Assembly: GCA_031424095.1 (NCBI GenBank)
Contig: JANPGU010000151.1
Span: forward strand, 1 to 10,332
From: ZC4RG30 sp031424095
GTDB taxonomy: Bacteria; Pseudomonadota; Gammaproteobacteria; Steroidobacterales; Steroidobacteraceae
Direction: 5' to 3'
DNA length: 10,332 nucleotides
Shown here: piece after piece, positions 1 to 7,116 of the stretch
Position numbering within the stretch: position 1 is the stretch's first letter
Layout of the letters: every line of letters begins with the position of its first letter
Translations under genes and position numbers: made by a program
Notes under the pieces: model-generated
The model's database searches: none
Told to the model about the DNA's origin: nothing
The model's input: only the letters and a program-made list of their open reading frames with translations

Positions 1-1223
1 AGGCGCTGCTGCAGGGCGACTCCGGTTTCAAGCCTGCCCACCCTGCGGCTACCAACCCGGTGTTGCGCAGCCCCGCTCGCCCGGAAGGCCGCGTGTGGAT
101 CGAAGACGCGTCGGCCGCTGCCACAGTTGATCTTGCCAATGCCGCCTATGGCTTGATGCTGCGCACCCTGGCCTACGCCTATGCGGTTCCTGCCGGCGAT
201 GTGCGCAAGCGCGTGATGATGCAGATGGCCATGGGATTGATGCACGCCATCACGCCGCTGGCCGAAGCCGCCGCGCGCATGCCAGTGGGCCCCTCGAATC
301 CCGGCTGCAATGCGGGCATGTCCTTCACCACGCTGCGTGACTCTGCGGCCTTGCCGGCTGGAGCTGCCGCGGATCAGCTGGTGCGTGAACGCCTGCGCGA
401 GTTCGCGGTCGGCGCGGCCGACATCGCCGCCTTGAGCCCGCGGCATGCACGTGCCGCCACATTGTTTGCACAGCTTGTGCCGCAGTTCGAATCGCAGCTG
501 CCCGAGGCACAGCCTGCGCCTGCCCCCGTTGCCGCAACTGCCCCCGTTGCTGCGGCCACTGCGGTTGCCGCAACTGCAGCGCCTTTGCCGGCGGTGGAGA
601 TCGTGGCCAGTGAATCCATCGAGATCCATTACCGCGGTCAACGCTGCATTCATGCGCGCCACTGCGTCACCGCGGCGCCCACCGTTTTTCTCGCCAATGT
701 GCAGGGACCGTGGATCCATCCCGAAACCATGCCCGTCGAACGGCTGGTCGACGTGGCGCATGGCTGCCCTTCCGGTGCCATCAATTACCGGCGGCTGGAC
801 GGTCAGCCGGAAGAGCCGGTTCCGCCAGTGAATCTCGCCACGATCCGCGAAGCGGGGCCGCTTGCCGTGCACGCAGACATGCTGCTCGATGGCAACCCGG
901 TGGGTTATCGGGCCACGTTGTGCCGCTGCGGGGCTTCGAAGCACAAGCCCTTCTGCGACGGCATGCACAAGGAAATCGACTTCAGTGCCAGCGGCGAACC
1001 GGCCACCCAGGGCACGACTGCCCTGGCGCATCGCGATGGCGCCCTGCGCATCGATCCACAGGCCAACGGCCCCCTGTCTGTCGCCGGCAATCTCGAGATT
1101 GTCTCAGGTACCGGTCGAATTGTTGCGCGCGTCACCGCGGCGCGTCTGTGCCGCTGCGGTGGCAGCCAGAACAAGCCCTTCTGCGACGGCACGCACGCCC
1201 GCATCGGCTTCCGCACCGACTGA
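1..1223 (+). CDS. Ferritin-like / divergent ferredoxin / double CDGSH iron-sulfur protein (5' partial)
   Basis: The reading frame is open to the left edge (first full codon at base 3), so the true start lies outside. The GTG at 60 has no visible Shine-Dalgarno and I do not take it as the start. Counting from that GTG, residues about 1-145 are helical and resemble the C-terminal part of the ferritin-like domain usual in these proteins. Residues 148-180 are an Ala/Pro/Val-rich linker. Residues 185-245 match a divergent single-cluster 4Fe-4S ferredoxin, with Cys196, Cys202 and Cys236 followed by Pro. Two CDGSH domains follow, each with the C-x-C-x8-C-x3-H ligand set of a 2Fe-2S cluster: Cys288/Cys290/Cys299/His303 and Cys364/Cys366/Cys375/His379. 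The protein is probably a cytoplasmic iron or electron-transfer protein; its partner and reaction are unknown. nhaA starts 18 bp downstream on the same strand, so co-transcription is likely. The domain assignments are firm for CDGSH and weaker for the ferritin-like part. Confidence 0.88.
   Translation, partial: ALLQGDSGFKPAHPAATNPVLRSPARPEGRVWIEDASAAATVDLANAAYGLMLRTLAYAYAVPAGDVRKRVMMQMAMGLMHAITPLAEAAARMPVGPSNPGCNAGMSFTTLRDSAALPAGAAADQLVRERLREFAVGAADIAALSPRHARAATLFAQLVPQFESQLPEAQPAPAPVAATAPVAAATAVAATAAPLPAVEIVASESIEIHYRGQRCIHARHCVTAAPTVFLANVQGPWIHPETMPVERLVDVAHGCPSGAINYRRLDGQPEEPVPPVNLATIREAGPLAVHADMLLDGNPVGYRATLCRCGASKHKPFCDGMHKEIDFSASGEPATQGTTALAHRDGALRIDPQANGPLSVAGNLEIVSGTGRIVARVTAARLCRCGGSQNKPFCDGTHARIGFRTD
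521..577 (+). repeat. Short direct repeats coding the Ala/Pro/Val linker
   Basis: TGCCCCCGTTGC occurs at 521-532 and 539-550, and GTTGCCGCAACTGC at 528-541 and 564-577 (offset 36 bp, 12 codons). All are in phase and encode V-A-A-T/A-P units of the linker between the ferritin-like part and the ferredoxin domain. They probably arose by slippage; linker length is likely to vary between strains. Confidence 0.75.
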
Positions 1224-1241
1224 CACGACGATCTCCATCGC

Positions 1242-3068
1242 ATGTCGCAGAGTGTCTCGATACGCAGCCTCGATCGCGCGGTGGATCCCGCCCGCGATCA
1301 CGTGCTCGGACCGCCGGACGCGGAGCTGACGCTGGTTGAATACGGCAGCTACGACTGTCCGCGCTGTCGCGCCGCCAATGTGGAAATCGTCAAGCTGCGC
1401 GACCGCTTCGGGCCGCGCTTGCGTTACGTGTTCCGGCACCGACCGCTGGAAAACAATGAACTTGCACGCCGCTCGGCGGAACTGGCCGAAGCCGCACCAG
1501 ATGCCGATGCCTTCTGGCACTCGCACCTGGAACTGATGAGCCGCTCCGCTACGCTCACGGAGGACGACCTGCGGGTGGTGGGTGCGGAACTTGCGGCCGA
1601 GGCGCAAGCTGAGCACGCCGGACACCTGGCCACCGCCGCGCAGCGCGTCGATGACGACATTGCGAGCGCACACGCCAGCGGCGTCAACGCCGTGCCGACC
1701 TTTTTCATCAACGGCAGGCGCTACGACGGGGCTTGGAATGAACACTCGCTGGCGGAGGCATTGCTCGGCTCGCTCGGGCACCGCGTGCATTCCGCCGCGG
1801 TGGGATTCGGCAGCTGGGCACCCTCGACGGCATTGCTGCTCGGTGCCGCGACCCTGCTGGCTCTGACCCTGAGCAACAGTCCCTGGGGCAGTGCCGTCGA
1901 GAATTTCTGGCTTGCGCCGCTGGCACTGATGTTCGGCGACAGCGCCCTGTCACTGTCACTGCGCGAGTGGATCAATGACGGCCTGCTCACGCTGTTCTTC
2001 CTCACCGTGGGCCTGGAGGTGAAGCGCGAATTCACCGTCGGGCGTCTGGCATCCCCCCGACTCGCGAGCCTGCCCATCGCAGCGGCGCTGGGCGGACTGC
2101 TGGTGCCGGCCCTGCTCTATCTGGCCATCGTGCCCGCTGGACCGTGGGCCCTCGGGGCCGGTGTGCCCATGCCCACCGACACTGCCTTCGCCGTGGCCCT
2201 GATTGTGATGCTCGGTCCGCGCGTACCCGTGGACCTGCGCATTTTTCTGACGGCTGCCTCGATCGTCGATGACATCGGCACCATCATCGTGATCGCGCTG
2301 TTCTATTCCACCGGCCTGCAGGTCGAAGCGCTGCTGCTCGGTGTCGCACTGGTCGCCGTGCTGACCCTGCTCAATCGCGCACGCGTGTATCGCGCCTGGC
2401 CGTATGCGGTGGTCGGACTGCTGCTCTGGGCCAGCCTGCATGCAGCGGGCATACACGCCACCCTGGCCGGCGTGTTGCTCGCACTGCTGATCCCGACGCG
2501 GCCACCTGCCAACCTCACGGCATTGCTGGCCCAGGCCGAAGCCGCGATCGCCAGTGAGACCCAGCATGGCGGCGGCGCTTTCAGCCATGGGCCGTCCGCG
2601 CCCACGCTGCAGGCGCTGGATTCCATTCATGATCGCATTGAATCGCCCGCCGACCGGCTGCTGCGCACGGTCGAACCATGGTCCAGCTATCTGGTATTGC
2701 CGCTGTTTGCGCTGGCCAATGCGGGTCTCGTGTTCAGCACCGACCTGTTCAACGGCCGCCTCCTGCTGGCCGCGGGCATCACCGTCGGCCTTGTCATCGG
2801 CAAACCGCTCGGGTTCATACTGGCAGCAGTGCTGGTGATTCGCACCGGACTTGCAGATCGACCGACGGCCTTCACGCAGTGGCAGATCATCGGCGCCGGC
2901 GCACTGGCCGGCATCGGCTTCACGATGTCGCTGTTCATCGCGGGGCAGGCCTTCCCGGATGGCGCCGATTTCGTTGCCGCCAAGGCCGCCATTTTTGCAG
3001 CCTCGCTGCTTTCCGGCTCGATCGGCTGCCTGATTCTGGCGCGAGCGCGCTCGCCGGCGACGGCCTAG
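1242..3068 (+). CDS. nhaA: DsbA-like thioredoxin domain fused to NhaA Na+/H+ antiporter
   Basis: A 608-residue inner-membrane protein. Residues about 15-178 form a DsbA/Thioredoxin_4-type domain with a CPRC redox motif (Cys39, Cys42) and the cis-proline loop V-P152-T. Residues about 190-600 are NhaA, which exchanges Na+ (or Li+) for H+. The residues matching E. coli Asp133 (TDTAFA, Asp313), Asp163/Asp164 (VDDIG, Asp343/Asp344) and Lys300 (GKPLG, Lys521) are all present, so the transporter should be active. E. coli NhaA is 388 residues; the extra length is the N-terminal domain. No signal peptide precedes the thioredoxin domain. E. coli NhaA has a cytoplasmic N terminus, so this domain probably sits in the cytoplasm and may regulate or reduce rather than oxidise (inference). 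The same architecture is known from other bacteria. The ATG at 1242 lacks a strong Shine-Dalgarno; it lies 18 bp after the iron-protein stop, suggesting a shared transcript. The TAG stop overlaps the stop of the convergent dehydratase gene. Confidence 0.95.
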   Translation: MSQSVSIRSLDRAVDPARDHVLGPPDAELTLVEYGSYDCPRCRAANVEIVKLRDRFGPRLRYVFRHRPLENNELARRSAELAEAAPDADAFWHSHLELMSRSATLTEDDLRVVGAELAAEAQAEHAGHLATAAQRVDDDIASAHASGVNAVPTFFINGRRYDGAWNEHSLAEALLGSLGHRVHSAAVGFGSWAPSTALLLGAATLLALTLSNSPWGSAVENFWLAPLALMFGDSALSLSLREWINDGLLTLFFLTVGLEVKREFTVGRLASPRLASLPIAAALGGLLVPALLYLAIVPAGPWALGAGVPMPTDTAFAVALIVMLGPRVPVDLRIFLTAASIVDDIGTIIVIALFYSTGLQVEALLLGVALVAVLTLLNRARVYRAWPYAVVGLLLWASLHAAGIHATLAGVLLALLIPTRPPANLTALLAQAEAAIASETQHGGGAFSHGPSAPTLQALDSIHDRIESPADRLLRTVEPWSSYLVLPLFALANAGLVFSTDLFNGRLLLAAGITVGLVIGKPLGFILAAVLVIRTGLADRPTAFTQWQIIGAGALAGIGFTMSLFIAGQAFPDGADFVAAKAAIFAASLLSGSIGCLILARARSPATA

Positions 3069-4060
3069 TCCGCGCGATTTCCCACCAGCGCTGCAAAACG
3101 CGCCAGGTCCACATTGCCGCCGCTGAGAATCACGCCAACGCGCTGGCCCCGCAGCCGATCACCCATGGACGCAGCACCTGCAAATCCGAGCACGCCGGTC
3201 GGTTCCACCACCAGTTTCAGGGTTTCCGCAAACCGGCCCATGCCGGCGCTCAATGCCGCATCGCTCACCGTCAGGATGTCTGCAACGGCGCGCCGGATGA
3301 TGGGAAAGGTCAGCTGTCCCAGCGCCTGCGTCTGTGCGCCATCGGCGATGGTCGCGGGTGTGGCGATATGCACGATTGCGCCGCTCCGCAAAGATTGCTG
3401 CGCATCGTTGCCGGCCTCGGGCTCCACGCCATACACACGGCAGCTGGGCATGGCCTCTGCCGCAAGCAGCGAGCCGGACAGCAGCCCGCCCCCACCCAGC
3501 GGCACGAACAGCGCATCGAGACCGCCGACCTCCTCAAAGAGCTCCAGCGCCGCCGTGCCCTGCCCGGCGATCACATGCGCGTGGTCAAAGGGTGGAATGA
3601 CCGTCATGCCATCCTGTGTGGCGAGCGCCTGGCAGATGGCCACACGGTCTTCGGTGAAACGATCGTAGCGTACGATCTTCGCGCCATAGCCAGCGGTGGC
3701 AGTCACCTTGATTGCCGGCGCGTCCAGCGGCATGACGATGGTGGCTTTCATGCCCAGCAGCTGTGCGGCCAGCGCAATCGCCTGAGCATGATTGCCGGAG
3801 GAATACGTCGCGACGCCCGCGCGTTGCTGCGCCGGGCTCAGTTGCAGCAGCGCGTTGCAGGCGCCACGAAACTTGAAGGCACCGGCACGTTGCAGGTTTT
3901 CACACTTGAAGAAAAACCTGGCCCCCAGGGATGCATCGATGCGGCGCGTGGTGACCACCGGCGTGCGATGCGCTGCACCGCGGAGCCGCAGCGCTGCGGC
4001 CAGCACATCAGCGCGGACCGGCAGCGCCGTATCAGGCTCGCGGTGCGCGGGCGGCAGCAT
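3065..4060 (-). CDS. Serine/threonine dehydratase-like PLP enzyme (fold type II)
   Basis: A 331-residue cytoplasmic enzyme of the threonine dehydratase / serine racemase family, expected to deaminate L-threonine or L-serine to the 2-oxo acid, or to racemise serine. Visible landmarks are the PLP lysine Lys63 in AFKFRGA, the substrate loop SSGNH (87-91), the phosphate-binding loop GGGG (189-192) and Ser313 in LSGGN, which faces the PLP ring nitrogen. Glu213, Gly217 and Asp219 match the divalent-metal site of eukaryotic serine racemase. There is no C-terminal ACT-like regulatory domain, so it resembles the catabolic rather than the biosynthetic (IlvA) enzyme. The start chosen is the ATG at 4060, which removes a 57-residue Arg/Trp-rich upstream extension that does not look like this family. 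A weak GGGTG lies just upstream. The start overlaps the end of mlaB by 29 bp, so it is probably the last gene of the mla transcript. No link between this enzyme and lipid transport is established. Dehydratase versus racemase cannot be settled from sequence alone. Confidence 0.9.
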   Translation of the reverse strand: MLPPAHREPDTALPVRADVLAAALRLRGAAHRTPVVTTRRIDASLGARFFFKCENLQRAGAFKFRGACNALLQLSPAQQRAGVATYSSGNHAQAIALAAQLLGMKATIVMPLDAPAIKVTATAGYGAKIVRYDRFTEDRVAICQALATQDGMTVIPPFDHAHVIAGQGTAALELFEEVGGLDALFVPLGGGGLLSGSLLAAEAMPSCRVYGVEPEAGNDAQQSLRSGAIVHIATPATIADGAQTQALGQLTFPIIRRAVADILTVSDAALSAGMGRFAETLKLVVEPTGVLGFAGAASMGDRLRGQRVGVILSGGNVDLARFAALVGNRAD

Positions 4061-4358
4061 CTGCACCCAGCGCGGATTCCGCGCCAGTGAGCTGCGCCAG
4101 CGCCATGATGCGCGCCGGCAGTCCACGGTATCCCAGATCGCCGCCCGCCGCCGCGCAGCTGCCACGCCAGGCAACCAGCAGCGCCAGACCGGCACTGTCC
4201 GCATCGGTGACGCCGGCAAGGTCCGCTTCACGGGCGGCCGTCAGCAGGCCACCGGCTTGCAGCTCCTGCCACAGCCAGGGAGCCGTCTCCATCGTCAACG
4301 CGCCGACGATCGCACAGCGACCATCACCCTTGTCCGCAAGCTCTGCCGGCGACTGCAT
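4032..4358 (-). CDS. mlaB: MlaB, STAS-domain subunit of the Mla phospholipid transporter
   Basis: A 108-residue single STAS-domain protein. In E. coli, MlaB binds the ATPase MlaF on the cytoplasmic side of the MlaFEDB complex and is needed for its assembly and activity. The STAS signature is DADSAGLALLVAW at residues 62-74, with the Ser of DSAG at the position of the loop that contacts the ATPase (phosphorylated in related anti-anti-sigma factors). Sequence similarity is otherwise low, as usual for MlaB, so the call rests on this motif, size and position directly after mlaC. The start is the ATG at 4358, two bases after the mlaC TAG. No good Shine-Dalgarno is visible, so translation is probably coupled to mlaC. 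The N-terminal half carries many acidic and Ala/Leu residues. The 3' end overlaps the dehydratase start by 29 bp. Confidence 0.82.
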   Translation of the reverse strand: MQSPAELADKGDGRCAIVGALTMETAPWLWQELQAGGLLTAAREADLAGVTDADSAGLALLVAWRGSCAAAGGDLGYRGLPARIMALAQLTGAESALGADAAARAPRA

Positions 4359-4360
4359 GA

Positions 4361-5014
4361 CTATTTCGTGGCGGGTTGCGCCACGCCCTGGATCTCGAGG
4401 CGCTTCAGCAAGGCGTCGAGGCCTTTCTGGTCGATCTCCAGACCGAAGTCCTCGCGGAAGCTCTTGACGTAGCTGATGCCCTCGATCACCACGTCCCACA
4501 CCTTCCAGACACCTGCCTCGTTCTTGCGCAGGCTGTAGCTCACGGCCACCGTGGCGCCATTCGAGCGCTTGATCTCCGTGCGCATACTGGCGCGCGGTGC
4601 TGCCGCATCACCCTGGAAGGGCAGCACTTTCATGCGGTCGCCGGTGAAATCGAGCAGGGCATCGCCATAGGTGGTGAGCAGCGAACGGTAGAACGTGGTC
4701 ACGAAGCGCTTGCGCTGTTCCGGCGTAGCCGTGCGCCAGTGCTTGCCGAGCACCTGCTGTGCGGCGAAGTCCACATCAACGTGCGGCAGGAACACCTTTT
4801 CGATGACCTTGTAGAGGCCATTGATGTCCTTGCGATAGGCCGCGCGATTGGCATCCAGATCCGCGAGCAATGCGCGTGAGCTGGTATCGATGAGCTTCTG
4901 CGGCGATGTGTTGTCGATGACAGCATCGTGGGCGCGCACGGGTGCAAATGACGCCAGCGCGAGCATTGCCACCGCCACTACTGCTGAACGACGACTGAAC
5001 AGATTCAAAATCAT
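4361..5014 (-). CDS. mlaC: MlaC, periplasmic phospholipid-binding carrier
   Basis: A 217-residue protein with a clear Sec signal peptide: positive residues near the N terminus (RR at 8-9), a hydrophobic stretch VVAVAMLALASFA, and a likely cleavage after VRA at residue 28. The mature part is a Tol-Tol-Ttg2-type MlaC domain (PF05494) of normal length, with the expected FLPHVDVDFAAQQVLGKHW and FYRSLLTTYGDALLDF blocks. In E. coli, MlaC shuttles phospholipid through the periplasm between the MlaA-porin complex in the outer membrane and MlaFEDB in the inner membrane. Its ATG overlaps the mlaD stop in an ATGA arrangement. A strong Shine-Dalgarno (GGAGGA) lies inside the last codons of mlaD, so initiation is both coupled and independently supported. 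mlaB follows after two bases. Confidence 0.95.
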   Translation of the reverse strand: MILNLFSRRSAVVAVAMLALASFAPVRAHDAVIDNTSPQKLIDTSSRALLADLDANRAAYRKDINGLYKVIEKVFLPHVDVDFAAQQVLGKHWRTATPEQRKRFVTTFYRSLLTTYGDALLDFTGDRMKVLPFQGDAAAPRASMRTEIKRSNGATVAVSYSLRKNEAGVWKVWDVVIEGISYVKSFREDFGLEIDQKGLDALLKRLEIQGVAQPATK

Positions 5015-5505
5015 TTCTTTTCCTCCGAACTATCCGAGCCCTTGCTCGCGAAGGCCGAAAAAAGCCTGTTGATCAGCTTCTCCAGCACCATCGCAGACTG
5101 GGTGTTCTCGATCTGACTGCCAGACTTCAAATAGGTTTCCGAACCACCCGCATCCAGGCCTACATATTTTGCCCCCAGCAGACCGGCAGTCTCGATGCCC
5201 GCCCAGCTGTCGTCTGGAATGCGCTGGTAACGCTCATCGAGCACCATCGAGACCACGGCCTTGTAGTCGGTGGAATCGAACACCACCCTGCTCACGCGAC
5301 CGATCTTCACGCCGGCCATGCTCACCGGCGCACCGGCCTGCAGATCGCCGACATTCTCGAAGCGAGCGCTGACTTCATAGCCGGCGGTATCACCCAGCAC
5401 GGCGAGCTTGCTGCCCGGCAACTGCGTGGTGAGGAATACCAGTGCCGCCAGGCCCAGCAGGACGAACAGGCCGGTCACCAATTCCAGACTGCGTTGGTTC
5501 TTCAT
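5011..5505 (-). CDS. mlaD: MlaD, membrane-anchored MCE-domain substrate-binding subunit
   Basis: A 164-residue protein with one N-terminal transmembrane helix (about residues 9-27) and a single MCE domain (about 41-118) containing AGAPVSMAGVKIGRV and the GLLGAKYVGLDAG block. A polar tail rich in Ser, Glu and Lys ends the protein. E. coli MlaD forms a homohexameric ring in the periplasm, anchored to MlaE, through whose pore lipids pass to or from MlaC. Its length is close to the E. coli protein (183 residues), slightly shorter at the C terminus. The ATG at 5505 is preceded five bases upstream by GGAGAG. It lies 24 bp after mlaE and overlaps mlaC by four bases. Confidence 0.96.
   Translation of the reverse strand: MKNQRSLELVTGLFVLLGLAALVFLTTQLPGSKLAVLGDTAGYEVSARFENVGDLQAGAPVSMAGVKIGRVSRVVFDSTDYKAVVSMVLDERYQRIPDDSWAGIETAGLLGAKYVGLDAGGSETYLKSGSQIENTQSAMVLEKLINRLFSAFASKGSDSSEEKK
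5021..5026 (-). promoter_or_regulatory. Ribosome binding site of mlaC
   Basis: GGAGGA on the minus strand, six bases before the mlaC ATG and inside the final codons of mlaD. It supports the ATG at 5014 and suggests mlaC is translated strongly, in line with a soluble carrier needed in excess over the membrane complex (inference). Confidence 0.8.
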
Positions 5506-5510
5506 TGCAA

Positions 5511-5516
5511 CTCTCC
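5511..5516 (-). promoter_or_regulatory. Ribosome binding site of mlaD
   Basis: GGAGAG on the minus strand, five bases before the ATG at 5505, in the 24-bp gap between mlaE and mlaD. It fixes the mlaD start. Confidence 0.7.
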
Positions 5517-5529
5517 GTAATTCCGCCGC

Positions 5530-6267
5530 CTAAAGGAAGGCAGCGGTCAATATGTAATCGAAAACCAGCACCAGCACCGACGAACTGATGACCGTGCGCG
5601 TGGTTGCCAGGCCCACGCCTTCCGCGGTCGGCTCGGCGTGATAGCCCTGGTACACCGCCATCAGCGCGCAGATGACGCCGAAGACCAGACTCTTGGCGAT
5701 CCCTTCGCCGACATCGCTGACATCCAGCTGGTTCTGCATCTGCGACCAGAAGGTGCCGGCGTCGACGCCACGCACCGTCACGCCGATCAGCTGCGTGCCG
5801 TAGATACCGAGGATATTGAAGATCGCCACCAGCAATGGCATGGCGATCACGGCACCGAGGAAGCGCGGTGCCACCACATTGCGCATTGGATCCACGGCCA
5901 TGACCTGCATCGCGGTGAGCTGGTCAGTGGCGCGCATCAGACCGATCTCGGACGCCAGCGAGGTGCCCGCGCGACCGGCGAACAGCAGCGCGGTCAGCAC
6001 CGGGCCCAGTTCCTTCAACAATGCGAGCCCGGCCGCCACGCCCAGCGCCGACTCGCTGCCGAAACGCGCCAGCATGTCGGAAAACGCCAGCCCCATGATC
6101 ATGCCCACGACCACGCCGCAGAGCATGATGATGATCAGCGAGCGTGCACCACTGTTGTAGACCTGGCGCACGATCAGCGACGGACGGCGCAGCGCCGGGC
6201 CGCAGGCCGCCAGCACACGCACCAGGAACAACGCCACCGCGCCGACATCGCGCAGCATGGCGGTCAA
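5530..6267 (-). CDS. mlaE: MlaE, permease subunit of the Mla ABC transporter
   Basis: A 245-residue MlaE-family (PF02405) integral membrane protein, the permease of the MlaFEDB complex. It has several hydrophobic helices and the conserved cytoplasmic coupling segment ELGPVLTALLFAGRAG followed by EIGLMRATDQLTAM. The usual C-terminal motif GYHAEPTAEGVGLATTRTV is also present. The proposed start is the TTG at 6267, whose bases overlap the mlaF stop as TTGA. An AAGGGG Shine-Dalgarno lies seven bases upstream of that TTG but 13 bases from the next candidate, the ATG at 6258, so I prefer TTG. The alternative would remove only three residues. Confidence 0.94.
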   Translation of the reverse strand: MTAMLRDVGAVALFLVRVLAACGPALRRPSLIVRQVYNSGARSLIIIMLCGVVVGMIMGLAFSDMLARFGSESALGVAAGLALLKELGPVLTALLFAGRAGTSLASEIGLMRATDQLTAMQVMAVDPMRNVVAPRFLGAVIAMPLLVAIFNILGIYGTQLIGVTVRGVDAGTFWSQMQNQLDVSDVGEGIAKSLVFGVICALMAVYQGYHAEPTAEGVGLATTRTVISSSVLVLVFDYILTAAFL

Positions 6268-7094
6268 GCGCGCACCCCTTTTGGCAGATCGGAAGAATCC
6301 AGCAGCGCGCCGGCATAATCGCCTGCAGGATAGTGAAACGACACCGGACCATCACTGGTGCCCTGCATGAACTGACGCACCGACGGATCGTTGCTGGCCT
6401 GAAGTTCGGCAGTGGTGCCGCTTGCCACCACCTTGCCGCCTGCAAGCAGGTAGCTATAGTCCGCGATGCTGCCCACCTCGGCCACGTCATGCGACACCAC
6501 GATGCTGGTGATGCCCAGCGCATCATTCAGACGCTTGATCAGACGCACGATGATCCCCATCGACACCGGATCCAGCCCGACGAAAGGCTCGTCATAGATC
6601 AGTACTTCCGGATCCATCACGATGGCACGCGCCAGCGCCACACGGCGCGCCATGCCACCGGACAGCTCCTGCGGCATGAGCTGCTCGGCGCCGCGCAGTC
6701 CCACGGCTTCGAGCTTCATCAGCACCAGGCGCCGCAGCACCGGCTCTGGCAGGCGCGCATGCTCACGCACGGGGAAAGCGACATTTTCGAATACGTTCAG
6801 GTCGGTGAGCAGAGCGCCGTTCTGGAACAGCATGCCCATGCGCCGCCGCAGGGCGAAAAGTTCCGCGCGTTTGAGCGATGCGACATCCTGTCCCAGCACC
6901 CGCACGCTGCCGGCGCTGGCATATGCCTGCCCGGTGAGCAGGCGCAGCAGCGTGGTCTTGCCAGTGCCGCTCGGACCCATCACCGCGGTGATGCTGCCGT
7001 GGCGCACCGCCAGATCGAGGCCGTTGAAGATCTGCCTGGGACCGGCGCTGTAGCTCACCCCGCGAACTTCAACCACCGCCGGGTTAACGGGCAC
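6264..7094 (-). CDS. mlaF: MlaF, ATPase subunit of the Mla phospholipid transporter
   Basis: A cytoplasmic ABC ATPase of about 276 residues that powers MlaFEDB. With the GTG at 7094 as residue 1, it shows Walker A GPSGTGKT (40-47), Q-loop Gln91, signature LSGGM (144-148), Walker B VLIYDEP (164-170) and the switch His202. The C-terminal block DGPVSFHYPAGDY is the MlaF-specific extension that in E. coli packs against MlaB; the E. coli protein has nearly the same residues there. The start is uncertain: the frame stays open up to an ATG at 7169 inside the aldolase gene, and TTG 7103 is another option. GTG 7094 gives an N terminus of nearly the same length as E. coli MlaF and sits 22 bp after the aldolase stop, but its Shine-Dalgarno is weak. 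Confidence 0.94.
   Translation of the reverse strand: MPVNPAVVEVRGVSYSAGPRQIFNGLDLAVRHGSITAVMGPSGTGKTTLLRLLTGQAYASAGSVRVLGQDVASLKRAELFALRRRMGMLFQNGALLTDLNVFENVAFPVREHARLPEPVLRRLVLMKLEAVGLRGAEQLMPQELSGGMARRVALARAIVMDPEVLIYDEPFVGLDPVSMGIIVRLIKRLNDALGITSIVVSHDVAEVGSIADYSYLLAGGKVVASGTTAELQASNDPSVRQFMQGTSDGPVSFHYPAGDYAGALLDSSDLPKGVRA
6275..6280 (-). promoter_or_regulatory. Ribosome binding site that favours a TTG start for mlaE
   Basis: AAGGGG on the minus strand lies seven bases upstream of TTG 6267 and 13 bases upstream of ATG 6258. The spacing is normal only for the TTG, which also overlaps the mlaF stop as TTGA. Confidence 0.55.
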
Positions 7095-7116
7095 CTCGCT
7101 CAACGCGACGTCGCCA

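Noticed and set aside
521..577. Short repeats as a CRISPR or mobile-element signature
   Set aside because: The repeats are in codon phase, encode a low-complexity linker and lack unique spacers or terminal inverted repeats.
3041..3060. GC-rich palindromes as a possible intrinsic terminator
   Set aside because: No T-run follows on either strand and the palindromes have little or no loop; high-GC coding sequence produces such patterns by chance.
2678..4090. A 470-codon open frame on the plus strand across the end of nhaA and opposite the dehydratase
   Set aside because: It overlaps two genes with clear family motifs, and its translation is low-complexity Arg/His/Gln-rich with no recognisable domain.
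4061..4231. N-terminal extension of the dehydratase from the ATG at 4231
   Set aside because: The added 57 residues are Arg/Trp-rich, lie inside mlaB in another frame and are not part of the PLP fold.
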